From contig OX421964.1 in the NCBI GenBank assembly GCA_949128115.1, positions 38,432,177-38,496,176 of the forward strand: a stretch of DNA of 64,000 nt, in the 5' to 3' direction. This document shows, in pieces, positions 24,701 through 35,528 of the stretch (the first letter of the stretch is position 1; each line of letters opens with the position of its first letter). The position numbers and the translations under genes were made by a program. The DNA comes from Anaspis maculata (taxonomy: Eukaryota > Arthropoda > Insecta > Coleoptera > Scraptiidae). Below the pieces are notes generated by a model. The model was not told the DNA's origin. It ran no database searches and was given only the letters and a program-made list of their open reading frames with translations.

Positions 24701-24833
24701 CCAATAACTCAAAACCTCCGGATACGATTTTTGACGATTTTGGATATGTTGTAGAGCACTCAATTCTGAGCAGAGTATCAAATTTCCAGGACGGCCATAT
24801 TTATTCCGAGGTTGAAATCTATCTTTCTTGTAC
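21781..24833. mobile_element. Foldback element A, split by F5
   Basis: The left arm (21781-22112, resuming 23608 to about 24060) and right arm (about 24130-24833) are inverted copies around an axis near 24115. The arms are related to those of F6 at 40083: shared blocks include TTTTTGTGCCAAAATGGTGTC-like, TTGCATCCATTGGATTGAC-like and TTTTCCGACTAAATTCAAT sequence. Outer ends are not sharply defined; the outermost 300 bp seen in F6 are missing. Removing F5 leaves about 1.56 kb. Confidence 0.75.
22113..23607. mobile_element. Foldback element F5 (TAG...CTA group), nested, 1495 bp
   Basis: Left terminus TAGTGGGGTCGGTA; right terminus, read inward, TAGTGGGGTTGGTA. Both flanks carry cat. The undisturbed right arm of host element A reads ggccatgtagg (in complement), with a single cat exactly where F5 sits, so boundaries and the 3-bp duplication are confirmed. 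Arms run to about 22800 and from about 22920 and include GGGGAAGCACAAAAGCTT-like and AATTGCGATGCCTACTACGC blocks. No intact gene. Confidence 0.9.
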
Positions 24834-27800
24834 TATTATTACATCTATATCTGCTCCCGAATCAGTCAAGAAAAAAAGTAGATATGCGATGGAATGATGG
24901 AAAGAACGACCAGGGTAAGAAGACGCTCCTGGGGGTTTTGAAAACGAAGCTATCTTTAATGATATTTTCCTTTCCAAGTAGATTTTTCAATTGAGTTGCG
25001 AAGTTCACTTTCTATTTCAATAGTTGTCAAAAAACCCTAAATGCTGTATCACTTGTCCTTGGAGATATATACTTCTTACATCATGCAGCAAAATTTACTG
25101 AATGCTTTTTTTATTTTGATATATTTTCTGTGAAATTTGATGTTGGTATTCTTTATGTCAAAAAACAAAGATGCCCCTAGGTGTTGTAAATTCGGTATGG
25201 GAAGATTGAATAATTCATTTTGCTCGGATGCATGCTCCGCTCTTGCCACACCTAAAACTAGCGCAACCTGTAAAATGAATATAATATAAGCACAAATCGG
25301 GTTGGTTTGTAGAAAATACTTACTAACTTTAACCATTAAAACTTCATCGTCAGGCGCTTCACGTGAAAAGAGATCAACGTGCTCTGTTGTAAGAGTTTTG
25401 GATTTCTTAAGCTTATATAATCATCGTTCATTCTCTTTAAAAAAGCAATCAATTTAGGAAACTTACAGCTAATACTAACGAGCTAAATTATAGGAACGTT
25501 TTTCCCCTTTGGTTCTGTCATCAACCCCAACCAGTTGTCAAATTTTCTCAACATTTAGCAAGAGGAAAGTAAGAAGGGCATTCTTAAAAGCCTTAACATT
25601 GAAGGGCTGTTAACCTTAGCATTACAGGGTGAATATGACTTATAACGCCCCAAACCAATTTCAAGATTTCCAATCCAATTTATGAGATTACCCCGCATGA
25701 CCGCGAGAAGTTCAGTCAACACTGTCAACAGGATCACGTGATTGCATCTCTCTGTATGCTCTCTGTGCTAAAGTTCCGCTGGTAGGTGATGTCACTCATT
25801 ATCAATCGACAGTTATCTTGAAAACTACGCAAAATCAGCCGTATGATAAACAAATATGGTTTTATTTTGAGAGAAACAGATTTTTCTTGCCACAAAAAAG
25901 ATCATACGGATGTAAATGGGCGATATGAAATGGCCTTCCCAACCTCTTTATGCGTAAGGACCATTGAAATTTTCAGTAAATTTCGTATGTTCGTTAGAAT
26001 CACGAATTGGGGTAGGCTATGGAAGTAAAAACGTATGTCGTGAATTTATCAATGATCACTCAAATTTGATGTCAACATGATGAGCCGTCGTCATGTAATA
26101 CATTTTGGACATACGTTTCGAAGTTCACAACCTGCTCTAATTCATGATTTTTACGAACATAATACGGTATAACCATTTGATTACAACTTTCAAGCTCTAG
26201 CTATTATCCTCTTCAGAGCTTCATCGTTTCCGCATGCAAGAATGGCAAAGAAGTTGGTGACGGAAACTGACTGTCTGGTGGATTGGAAGCTCCAAAATCC
26301 ATTATAAACGTTGAGAATGTTCGATTCCACCACGAATCCAAATGTAAATAAATTTCATTTTTCTCGCTAGCGGGCTATGAGGCCGTGCCGCCTTATTCGG
26401 GGTAGATTAGGGATTGAGGATTCGGTATGTACTAACAAAGCATAAGCACACAGCTCTGGAAGACGATACAGAGCACTTTCTTCATGATTCAGACCCTGAC
26501 TGTCACTTATGACAATTTTATTTTGACCTGCCAACTCCGAATTGGAGTTTTGCCGCCTCCATTGGCGAAACCTAATAAATAAAGTTGTAAAGGTCTATCA
26601 ATTACAGGTCTAGACGTAGGCCAACTATTCTACTCACCAAAAAAATAATCAGAATCCAGACAGAAAGTTCTTGATTTATGGCTTAAGCCGTTTGTGAGCA
26701 ATGACAATGACATAATTGAGGAATCACCTGTATCTACTATTTCCCAACGCAATGGACACAACAACAACTTTATTTAAGTATAAAAAAGTCATTCTTTCTG
26801 TAACTATGTATAGGTACAAAAGTAATGTAAGTGCCTGTTATCGGTTATCGCTGATATGACTGTAAGGCTGGCCAATACTTTTCATCAAGCTTGTCAAAAC
26901 TGGCTTTTATCATAATTCCAAATGGGAGAGTCACCCATTTGCTTCCACATTATAGAAAAAGCTCGTTATATGGACCCACCCAAAAAACCCCTAGGTCTCT
27001 GAGATAGATGACAAGCCCTCCGGAACGGACCGATCCTCTAATTGCTTTGAGAAGTGTATTTCGTGAAGTTCAAAATGTAACCGACAGAATTTCGAAAAAC
27101 ACTATCTCACACAAGATTGCGGCTCACTAAATCATGATGGATGACAAAAGCAATATTTCCAACTCTGACTGAATTAGGTACCAAATATGCCATTCGCCCA
27201 GTGCATAGTGCTGCTTCGGAAATTACAATGAAAGCGCCCGTCAACTTTATTTATTTCCTTTCGAGGCAAGAGGAAATATTTGCCGTCTCATTTTACATTA
27301 AATGCACAATGAGAGTTGAAGTTTTATTTGCTGGTCCTGCCCTGCTGCTGGCTCCCTGGCCTCAAGCTCGGAGTCGATTCGTTAAAATTTGGCGAAGCAA
27401 AAAGCCTGAAAACGCATTAAATATTAATGGATTTTCTTCATGATAAAAAGTTTCAAACTTTCATACACGAGACTCTGTAACCTCGGGACAGTAAACAGCT
27501 TGACGATTTTTATTCACATTTTATTATACATACATATAAATATATGTAGGTTATAGGTAAAGCGCAGTACAACAGGCAGGCAGAAATATAGGTAATAATT
27601 GAAAATGACGAATATTTTCAGATAACGAGCTTTGCTGATTCCATTATATTAATAAATGATTAGCTAGTTTTGGAATTATTTCAATTTGAACATCCCGTTT
27701 AAGTAGGTATTTATTACTAAATTAAATCGTCAACGCACGCCAGAAATTTGTTGATAATAATGAAATTCGCATCAGCACTATTTTGTAATTAATTTATCCT

Positions 27801-29539
27801 GCTTTGTACTAGGTAGGTACATACATAACCCAATTTTGAAATAACGCAGCAGGGCATACAGCAGAGAAAAACGTCATTGTCAAATTTACCTTAATTGCAT
27901 TAATTAAATTTTGTTTCGTTGAAAGCGTACGTTCGTTGGGTGCTAACGAACAACAAAACTCGGTAGCGGTTCACCCGAAATGTATGGAATTAATTTAATC
28001 ACAGCTTGGTGGAAAAAGAAGTGCAATTTTCAGGGATTTTATCGGCACGGATCGATCACTCGTCTGCTGCGGAACGCGGAAAGGGCCGGTATACAACAAA
28101 TGAAAATTATTCGTTTGCTGTTCGCGAACAAAACTTTAGATGCGGTTTTTTATTTGTTTATTTTTGCGAGTGGGTCCATACAATCGAAGGCAGGTAATAG
28201 TACCGCTTCTCTACTTCTCTATTCACCATTTTTACCCCGACACAATTGCCGGAGTTTGACAAGTTTTGAAAGTTTAAGCTGGCGTGAGAAAGAGGTGAAT
28301 AAACTGAAATCTCCAGCTTTATTGGATAAGTTTCGCTTCCTTATATGACTTTATATGTTTTTTTTGCTGATCGGTGATAGAAACCTTTCTTTCATTCTCC
28401 GGGTTCTTTATCAGATCGCGGGCTTTTGCCAGATACTCAACCGCCGATGACTCCAAAGCTAACTTAACTTGATAGGAATGCACAATGCAAACGCTCTGTA
28501 ACTCATACCAATTATATCAACCAATGCAATCACTATAAGAATTGCCCCGATATGAATGGGGTATTCGACGTTTCAATTGTGTCAATCACGGCCATTTAGC
28601 GGCTGCATGTAACCATGCATACTACAACAGTGAAACATTGTAATCCACATGTCAATAATTATTATTATTGTCATTCAGTGTTCCATTGGCGGCAATTATA
28701 AAGGACATGAAAGTTGAAGCGACTTTTATTAGATTAACCGCGTGTGTGAGCTTTATTGAACGTGCTCCAAGTTTCTCACGTATCATAATATTGACATTCT
28801 TGTTAGTTTGTTAGGTTTGTTTGTTGAAGGTATTTCGCTCATTGCGTCGTTTTTTTTTTTAAAGTTGATGAATACACTCCGAATAAAGAACTAACCTAAT
28901 TCCAGTCAAGGTAATCTAATTGAACTAAATACTTCGCCAACGGGTTATAGGAACGAATCAAATAATGTAGTCCAGGCATTCATGCAGGCAAAGTATACAA
29001 AGTAGACGTAGGCACGGCGAGGAATGCTAATTAAGCAATTTAGCACTATTCAAATGTTTCGGAGCTGAGGTAATTCGTTGGATAAAATCAACAACAATAC
29101 CTGTATGCAAATGATAATCTTGTCGACTTCTTGAGTTCGACTGGCTCTTACCTCAAGATAGTTGAATTGTTGAATTGTTGTTGCTCATCCCAAGCGGGCA
29201 CTTTGTTACAATTGGTGCGGTACGCGACATAAAATGGCAAATTAGACGGAATGTTTGACATTATAACTACTTACACCAAAGTGATTGATTTTTCATAAGA
29301 ACGCGTCAACATTTTCTGAGAGAAAAGGATGGTAACAATTTTTGAGGGAAGCAAAATTTTTGTAAAATGAATGCATGCATGTGGTATCTTCTCTAACTGA
29401 ATTAGACATTCCGAGCACGAACAGCAAGTTTATTTTCGCATTGTAAATCAATATGGCATCAAATTTTCTGTCGAAAAACCGAAAAAATGGAAGGCTCTCA
29501 TATCTTTTCGAGATGAATTTTTTTTGAGCTCTCAGCTAT
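24834..29539. other. No gene recognised
   Basis: About 4.7 kb without a supported feature. A weak 12-base inverted pair (AAACGTATGTC, about 26030 and 26110) may be a decayed MITE. A 122-codon frame at 27980-28348 and a 100-codon frame at 27141-27443 have no recognisable domains. Poly-T runs occur near 28850. Confidence 0.45.
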
Positions 29540-29553
29540 TATCGATGATGAAT

Positions 29554-29862
29554 AAGCCGGCGATAGCTCAGCGGTTGGAGCGCTGGGCTGCGAAACTAGA
29601 GGTAGTGAGTTCAAATCCACGCGGCAGCTGTAATGAAGAATTTACTGCTGTCGTTAACCTCTTCGGCAAGCGATCAACCCAGTCGCTGTAAATAATTGGG
29701 TACCTGCAGTCTGTGTGAACCAGGGGTAATAAGGCGGTTGTCTAAGACCTCATCACCTCGGGCCTCCAGGGGTCCACGACAACCGGGTAGTGGATACAAA
29801 GAACGGAAGCTTTAACCTTCTGCTTTGTGGGCCAAGTTCCTCAATGGGATGTAGAGCCACAC
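29554..29862 (+). mobile_element. tRNA-headed SINE, 309 bp, with target duplications
   Basis: An internal RNA polymerase III promoter is visible: A box TAGCTCAGCGGTTGG at 29564-29578 and B box GAGTTCAAATCC at 29607-29618, in a tRNA-like head. About 240 bp of unrelated body follows. The element lies between tatcgatgatgaat (29540-29553) and tatcaatgatgaat (29863-29876), a 14-bp target duplication with one difference. The acceptor stem does not pair properly, so it is not a working tRNA gene. Such duplications are typical of insertion by LINE machinery. Confidence 0.85.
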
Positions 29863-29876
29863 TATCAATGATGAAT

Positions 29877-30421
29877 TATGTGCAATTTGCATAAACTCCA
29901 TAGAACAAGTTATAATTGCATTAGTTCGCCCTTAAAACTCTTTAGGCATCGCCAGGATGCGCCTGAATCCGAAAACATACAAAATATGGGCGCTGCTGGG
30001 AGCATTATTATGCTTCGAACATTTCTAAGAAAAAACCAAAGAAACACAAAGGCCATGCTTTATTGATAATGATTTCTCAGGGGGAATCATTAACGTAACT
30101 TCGAGGCTCCCGCTAGCCAATGAGGTCAAATTTCTCCCCACTTCAAGGTGCTCTTTTCTTCTATGAGACTACAATTGCTGGTTAACAGGCCACATTTGAA
30201 CTGTTTGCTTTTGAACGAGAAATATCGCACTTGTGCACCTGAAAATGTCGTAACCAAAGTAACAAAAGTCTAATAATCACTAACAAACAGTGATCAACAA
30301 GTAAGTGATTGTTTCGATTTTTGTAACGTTGGTTACGAGCAGCTTATTGTGAGGAAGGCCCCGATTCTCATTCAGAAACACGCGGTTGTAATTTGGTACC
30401 TACCTTTTACTAACAATTCAG
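29877..30421. other. Spacer containing a small hairpin repeat
   Basis: At about 30238-30345 the left block CTGAAAATGTCGTAACCAA is mirrored by TTGTAACGTTGGTTACGA. This resembles the palindrome at 49845-49950 inside F8 (CTGAAAATAATCGTAACCAA and complement), so both may belong to one MITE family. No gene seen. Confidence 0.5.
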
Positions 30422-30477
30422 GTCTATTGCGAGAAAAGGATGCCTTGAAGTGTTCGGAATGGATGATTCTGTCTAAG
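30422..30477 (+). other. Candidate internal exon, 56 nt
   Basis: A perfect branch-point-like ctaac (in ttttactaacaattcag) lies just before the acceptor, and a consensus donor gtaagt follows. One frame is open throughout (LLREKDALKCSEWMILSK); the other two contain stops. I do not recognise the peptide. It is compatible in phase with one of the frames of the segment at 12794-12846, but not with the most protein-like one, so linkage is uncertain. Confidence 0.35.
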
Positions 30478-31084
30478 GTAAGTTAATTTCCATCTGATTC
30501 TCTTCCCAATTCATATTCCAAAAGCAGTTCAAGCTTTGGTCACTTTTTATGCAACCTTCTATTTTTAATGTTTGCCTTGAGTTATTGATTTTGATCTTAT
30601 AATCCTACTTGAAGCTTTAGTTTCAAAAAAAGCCTGAAATTTCGAAAATCGGTCAGCGACTATAAAGGTTACAACTGTAATCCAAAAAGTTGACTTTTTT
30701 AGGTCAATCTGTGAATTGAAGAGCTGAACTGGAATAAATTGAAAAGTTGTTGCGACGTATCAGCTCTACCTTCTTGCCGATGATGTTGAAATCCAAGAAA
30801 AAAATTTCGCTCAAGAGGGAGTATGTCAAACTTTCAGTAATTTTTCACCAGTCTATTGAACACCCTGTAGAAATATGTTGTTCTACATATGAACAATGAT
30901 GATGATTATGTTGAATAATTCATGTATTCAAAAAATACGGATTACTAATAGCTGAAGGACTGGGCTAGCGAATGAGCCCAGATCGCTTGCAGCATTCCAA
31001 AGTTGTCTAGGTTCAAGTTAGGTCAGGTCAAATTTTGCAGAGTGACGCTTATTTTGAAAAGACCCCAGCCATCTTCTTGAACCC
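30478..31084. other. No gene recognised
   Basis: Unassigned AT-rich sequence. A lone MITE-like end (complement starts CAGGGTGTTCAATAG) lies at about 30856-30873 without a visible partner. Confidence 0.4.
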
Positions 31085-31890
31085 CTGAATGGGTAGACAA
31101 CCTATGATACTTCCATTTAATTCAACTTATTTGAATTATATCACGTTTCCCGCTTCTGGAACCACTTGGTCGGTAATCATCTAGCATCAGGACGAGATCT
31201 CGTAATGCCTCTCTTCTTGTTGTTTGAGGATAGAGTTCTCGAGATTTGAACACAATAAGACACAGTATAAATTTTTAACATAATATCATGCTATTGACCT
31301 CTATGGACAAGTCAAGAGGTTTAAATAATACTTCGCTCCTATACCTAGACCTAGCTTTACATCGCAGGCTGAAATATCTCAAATGTCGAGGCTATTCCTG
31401 GATAATAAGTTTCCCCTAATTATTTCAGACGTCCCAGCACCCCAGCCCTCCGGCGAACACCTGATTCTACACCTTGACCAACATTTACTCTTGACTGGTT
31501 TTCGTGGTTCAAAGTTTTTTTTTGTGGTTCAATCAGATCCAACATTTATGTTAGTATTAGAGGTTATGTTAGAGTAAGGCTCGGCTTCTAGACACTGAGA
31601 AAGGGGAGAGTGACTTCGACCACGAGTGCCATCCAAGATTTGAGGGCCGGTGTGTGTATGGTAGCCCACCTCATTGTGGCATTCTTTTCAAAGGCTGTTG
31701 CTTCTTTTTTGGGCCATGGTCTCTTTTGTCCGTTTGGAAAGGATTGGATATTGCTGCCTTTGTGGAGGCCTATTCCCTTTTTTCACCGTGAGTCGCCTCC
31801 AAGGCTTAGAAAGATTCTCGCGGTCGCGAGTGCCTATAACCGGAAATGTTAAACCGTCTTTCACCCTTCCAAAAACTTTCGAACCGATGG
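31085..31890. repeat. Dispersed repeat alpha, copy 2
   Basis: Aligns with 8460-8515, 9366-9497 and 10872-11300 in the same orientation. It lacks the middle 0.8 kb present in copies 1 and 3, and also lacks the foldback and MITEs found in copy 1. It therefore serves as an approximate empty-site reference for those insertions. Confidence 0.6.
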
Positions 31891-33699
31891 TGAGCGCGAA
31901 ACAATTACTCAAGTCAAGGTACAAACTTGATTGTGAGAAACTCGTTGAACACGCCCCATATACGCGCTAGTTCGTTGTTGTTCACCAGTTTGTGGGAGAA
32001 TTCCGCAGTCAGGAGAAACAAAACGCAGAGAATTGACTATACAGGCTGTTCGCCGAAAAGCCGATGCGGAGAGGCGTCGAAACAATTATTACTCTAACAC
32101 TAAATAATCGCCGTCTACACTATTCCTGATCGAGCCCTAACAATTCATTTTTACAAAGTCCCTATCTGAACGGTGGCGTCGTTGGGTATCGGAATTGAAT
32201 TCATCAGTTTCGAATAAGAACGTCCTCATTCCCGTGACAAGCCCTACATGGAAAAAGCAGGAACTGTCGTGGCGCTAAAACAGAATTATCAGTTTCAAGA
32301 AGGAGGGGGGGGGGAGCATTCAATCAATCCGTTCAATAATTCCGACTCTACGGCAGGGTTCGAACCCCGATCTCAACGCGATTCTATTTTATTTCAATTA
32401 CTTGATTTTTCACGTAGTTCTCAAAATTTACATTCTCCGAATAACTAGGAGCTTCAGAAACGCAGAGGAAGCTCACTCGCGAGTTTCAGATCTAACCCAC
32501 TAGGTCCGGTGCTTAGAGTACCGCAGTCACAATGCCAAGTCCAGAGGGCCCAAGGGCTCGAATACCTTTCTGTGAAGGTATCAATTAAAGGACGAGACTT
32601 AATAGTGGCTGTACTTGATGGCAGACAGTAGCGCAGATAAAGTAGGTTCACTTGTACCGTGATTCTAGTCGGCTGTGAGATTTTGTTTCTAAGTTTCCAA
32701 ATGTGAAATATAGAAAATCCCCAAAACTTTGCAGTTGGCTGCTCTGGCCGGACCAGTTTTGAAACACATTTTTTGCGTATTTCCTTCACAGATAGCCGGA
32801 ACATTTTTGCGGGACGTGATGTCTGACGCTTTTTTCCCTTTTATTGGAAAATGTAACAATTTTTCGACCTATTTTTAATTTTCGTCAATGAACAAATGAA
32901 TCAAGAGAGCCTTGACATTTGACAGTTGTGAAAAATATTCCTAACCTCTTGAAGTCGGTTCAACTTTCGGTGCTTCAAATTGAAGAGTATACAATGCTCT
33001 TCGTCAAAAAAGGGGTCCCATGCAATCATCAACCCTTTCGCCTCTTCCAGTCAAAAATACAAGCCAAACCCTGAAGAATTATGGACGATACAAGGATCGC
33101 TCTGCAGTCTGTCATTGGCAAAAGAATTTACGTGTAAAAAGTAAATTAAACCAAATTTCAAAAAACCCAGCCGCTCAAAGTTGCGTATTGAACCGGAATT
33201 GATGTTAGTACCTTCAATTTGCAATTTGCTTTCATTTTGGGGCTTTCCGGGACGAGTTTTTGTCGACTCTGAATGGGCCGCCGTCAAGATGACTTAGATT
33301 TGCGGCCGCCCCGTGCTCTTTTGGTGTTTAAATGACGGTAACACATCTCTGCGTCCCCCTAGTCACACTTCCACATATGACAAGGTCAGTTTTCCAAGAT
33401 TTTAATATCAATTTGATAAGAAATATAACTTCACTTCCAGAGAAGTCAGTTTCACACCAGGTGAAAAAGCGGCAAGCCTACAATGCTAAAGTAGAAAATT
33501 TGCCCAGCCAACTAGAGTCACAGTACAAGTGAATCCACTATACCAGCACGTGCAGGCAGATTCAGAACGCACGCACAAGCTCCATCATACCTTCTTCACG
33601 ACAAAGCTCAATCGTATGCACCAATCCCGACTCACCAAGACTAACCTTCCGCTCGTCGAGGTCATCACTCCGCTACACGAGATACCGAAACGAGAGAGC
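31891..33699. other. No gene recognised; one short dispersed repeat
   Basis: The segment 32661-32745 (ATTCTAGTCGGCTGTGAGAT and following) recurs in the same orientation at 47738-47820. A GGGTTCGAACCCC palindrome at 32355-32367 looks like a polymerase III B box but has no A box at the right distance. A run of G occurs near 32306. No supported coding frame. Confidence 0.45.
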
Positions 33700-34265
33700 T
33701 CACTTCTATCGGGCCTGGATCATTTAGGGATCCTTGAGGTGGGTTAAAACTCGTCGTCGAAGGGTCGCGACTCAGCATCCTGGAGGGGGTTCGAAACACA
33801 CCATCAACGGATTCCAACTCTTCGACTTGGGCATGGGTCGAAACTCAACACCGAAAGAGCCTCGGCACAACGACCTGGCGAAGAGTTGGAACTCATCGTC
33901 GGAGGGTTTTGACTCGATTCCTGGAGGCGGGTCAAAACTCAACATCCAAAGGCTTTGACACGACATCCTAGAGGTGGGTTACAACTCAAAGAGTAGCAAC
34001 TCATCGACCTGGAGGCGGGTCGAAACTGAACCTGGAGGGATCCCGACTCAACTTCCCCCAAGGGGATCAAAACGCGTCTCCGAAGGGTTCCAACTAGACT
34101 TTCTCCAGAGGGCTAAGGCGCATCAGCCGGGGCTTCGACTCAGCATCGTTCAAGTGGGCTGAGACTCATCATCGAAGGGCTTAAACTCTACGGCCTCTAG
34201 GAGGGTCGCGACGCAACATCAACGGGTTCTAGCCCAGCTTTCTCGAAGGGGATTGAAACTCTTCG
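33700..34265. repeat. Degenerate minisatellite, unit about 46 bp
   Basis: About eleven diverged units follow a pattern like GGAGGCGGGTCGAAACTCAACAT, followed by a CGAAGGGTTCGACTC-like half. Motif starts recur about every 42-48 bases (for example near 33738, 33783, 33830, 33920, 33968, 34010, 34152, 34195, 34243). It is clearly richer in G and C than its surroundings. Open frames here shift from unit to unit, so it does not look like protein. Confidence 0.65.
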
Positions 34266-34398
34266 CTAACAGACCAGCAGAAGCACTCGGCAACGAACGT
34301 GACAAGTCGGGAGCGGACGGCAGCCCAAACGGATCGGTCTAGGTACAACGGTCAAAATCCATCGATACTCCTTCATTCCCAGCAATTTGAAATATTTG

Positions 34399-34484
34399 AT
34401 CAATCAATCAATCAATCAATCAATACTCTTTATTCGTTCATATAATACTATAAAAGTGTTGAACCCGTCATTCATATGTATATA
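34399..34484 (-). repeat. (TTGA)n tail, possible retroelement 3' end
   Basis: An ATCA tetranucleotide run at 34399-34424 lies beside TACTCTTTATTCGTT. Read on the minus strand this is an AATAAA signal followed by a (TTGA)n tail, as seen at 3' ends of some non-LTR elements. Only about 60 bp upstream remains before the next hairpin, so the source cannot be named. Confidence 0.4.
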
Positions 34485-35528
34485 AACTGCGCAACAAATA
34501 TGTTGTCGCGAGGGAAAAATTAGCCGAGTTTGGACCCCAATAACTTTTGAATGACACAAACCATTTTGATTCTGTTTTGACATTTAGTGAGATCAATATT
34601 TCCGTTATTCACCTTCAGGAGGCGAAGATCAGGAAGCTTCATGTAAAATATTTACAGGGTGAAATGTAAAACTGTGCAAAATTTCATCAAATTAAACGGA
34701 CTCCCATTTTCAAAAAAAATTTTTTCTCGAATGCAAATAGAAGGATTATAAAGCGTTATGTTTTAGCTTGCGCCCAGTTTTGAAATTTTTGAAATCGAAA
34801 GACTGGTTCTGACTATGATTTTCTCTTGGAAGATGCTGATTCATCCTATCGGTACAAAGAAGACTATGTTACTCTGATGATGGGAGGTTGCAATTCACGA
34901 ATATTGTTGCTTAAACGGTTCTCAGCAACCTAACTCGTAGACCATCTGAAATACTGTGATCAAGGCTCAAAAAAGAGGCCCATTCAAAATGGGCGACACA
35001 GGTGTTTTTCTTAAAAATTGAATTGGATCAGATTTTTACAACTGAAACAAGCTTTCTTTGTGATTTTGACCTCCTGTACTTGATGCTGATGGTCAATTTT
35101 AGTTTTTGATGATGACAGGCTCCCTAGGCTAACAATCATAGTCTTTCTTGTAGCGATAGGATAAATCAGCATCCTCCAAGAGAAAAAAATCATATTGTCA
35201 GAACGAGAGTTCCGATTCCAAAAATTTCAAAACTGGTTGCAAGCCAAAGCATCACGCTTTATGATCTTTTAATTTGCATTTGTGAAAAAAAATAATTTTG
35301 AAAATGGGAGTCCGTTTAATTTGATCAAATTTTGCACTGTTTTACATTTCATCCTGTGAATATTTCACATAAAGCTTCCTGATCTTCGCCTCCTGAAGGT
35401 GAATAACGGAAAGACTGATCTCACTAACCGTCAAAACAAAATCGAAATGGTTTGTGTCATTCAAAAGTTATTGTGATCCAAAGTCGGACCAATTTTTCCC
35501 TTGCGACAACGTATTTGTTGCGCAGTTT
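34485..35528. mobile_element. Foldback element with TA target site, 1044 bp
   Basis: Left terminus AACTGCGCAACAAATA; the right terminus is its exact inverse. TA flanks both ends. Arms of several hundred bases pair (for example CACCTTCAGGAGGCGAAGAT and complement; ACGGACTCCCATTTTCAAAA and complement) and the middle is also palindromic. Termini and TA duplication suggest mobilisation by a Tc1/mariner-type transposase. No coding capacity. Confidence 0.8.

Noticed and set aside
29554..29630. Functional tRNA gene
   Set aside because: A and B boxes are good, but the acceptor stem does not pair and a long body plus target duplications follow, so it is the head of a SINE.
32340..32420. tRNA or SINE at a GGGTTCGAACCCC motif
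   Set aside because: The motif is its own near-complement, so orientation is unclear, and no A box lies at a suitable distance on either strand.
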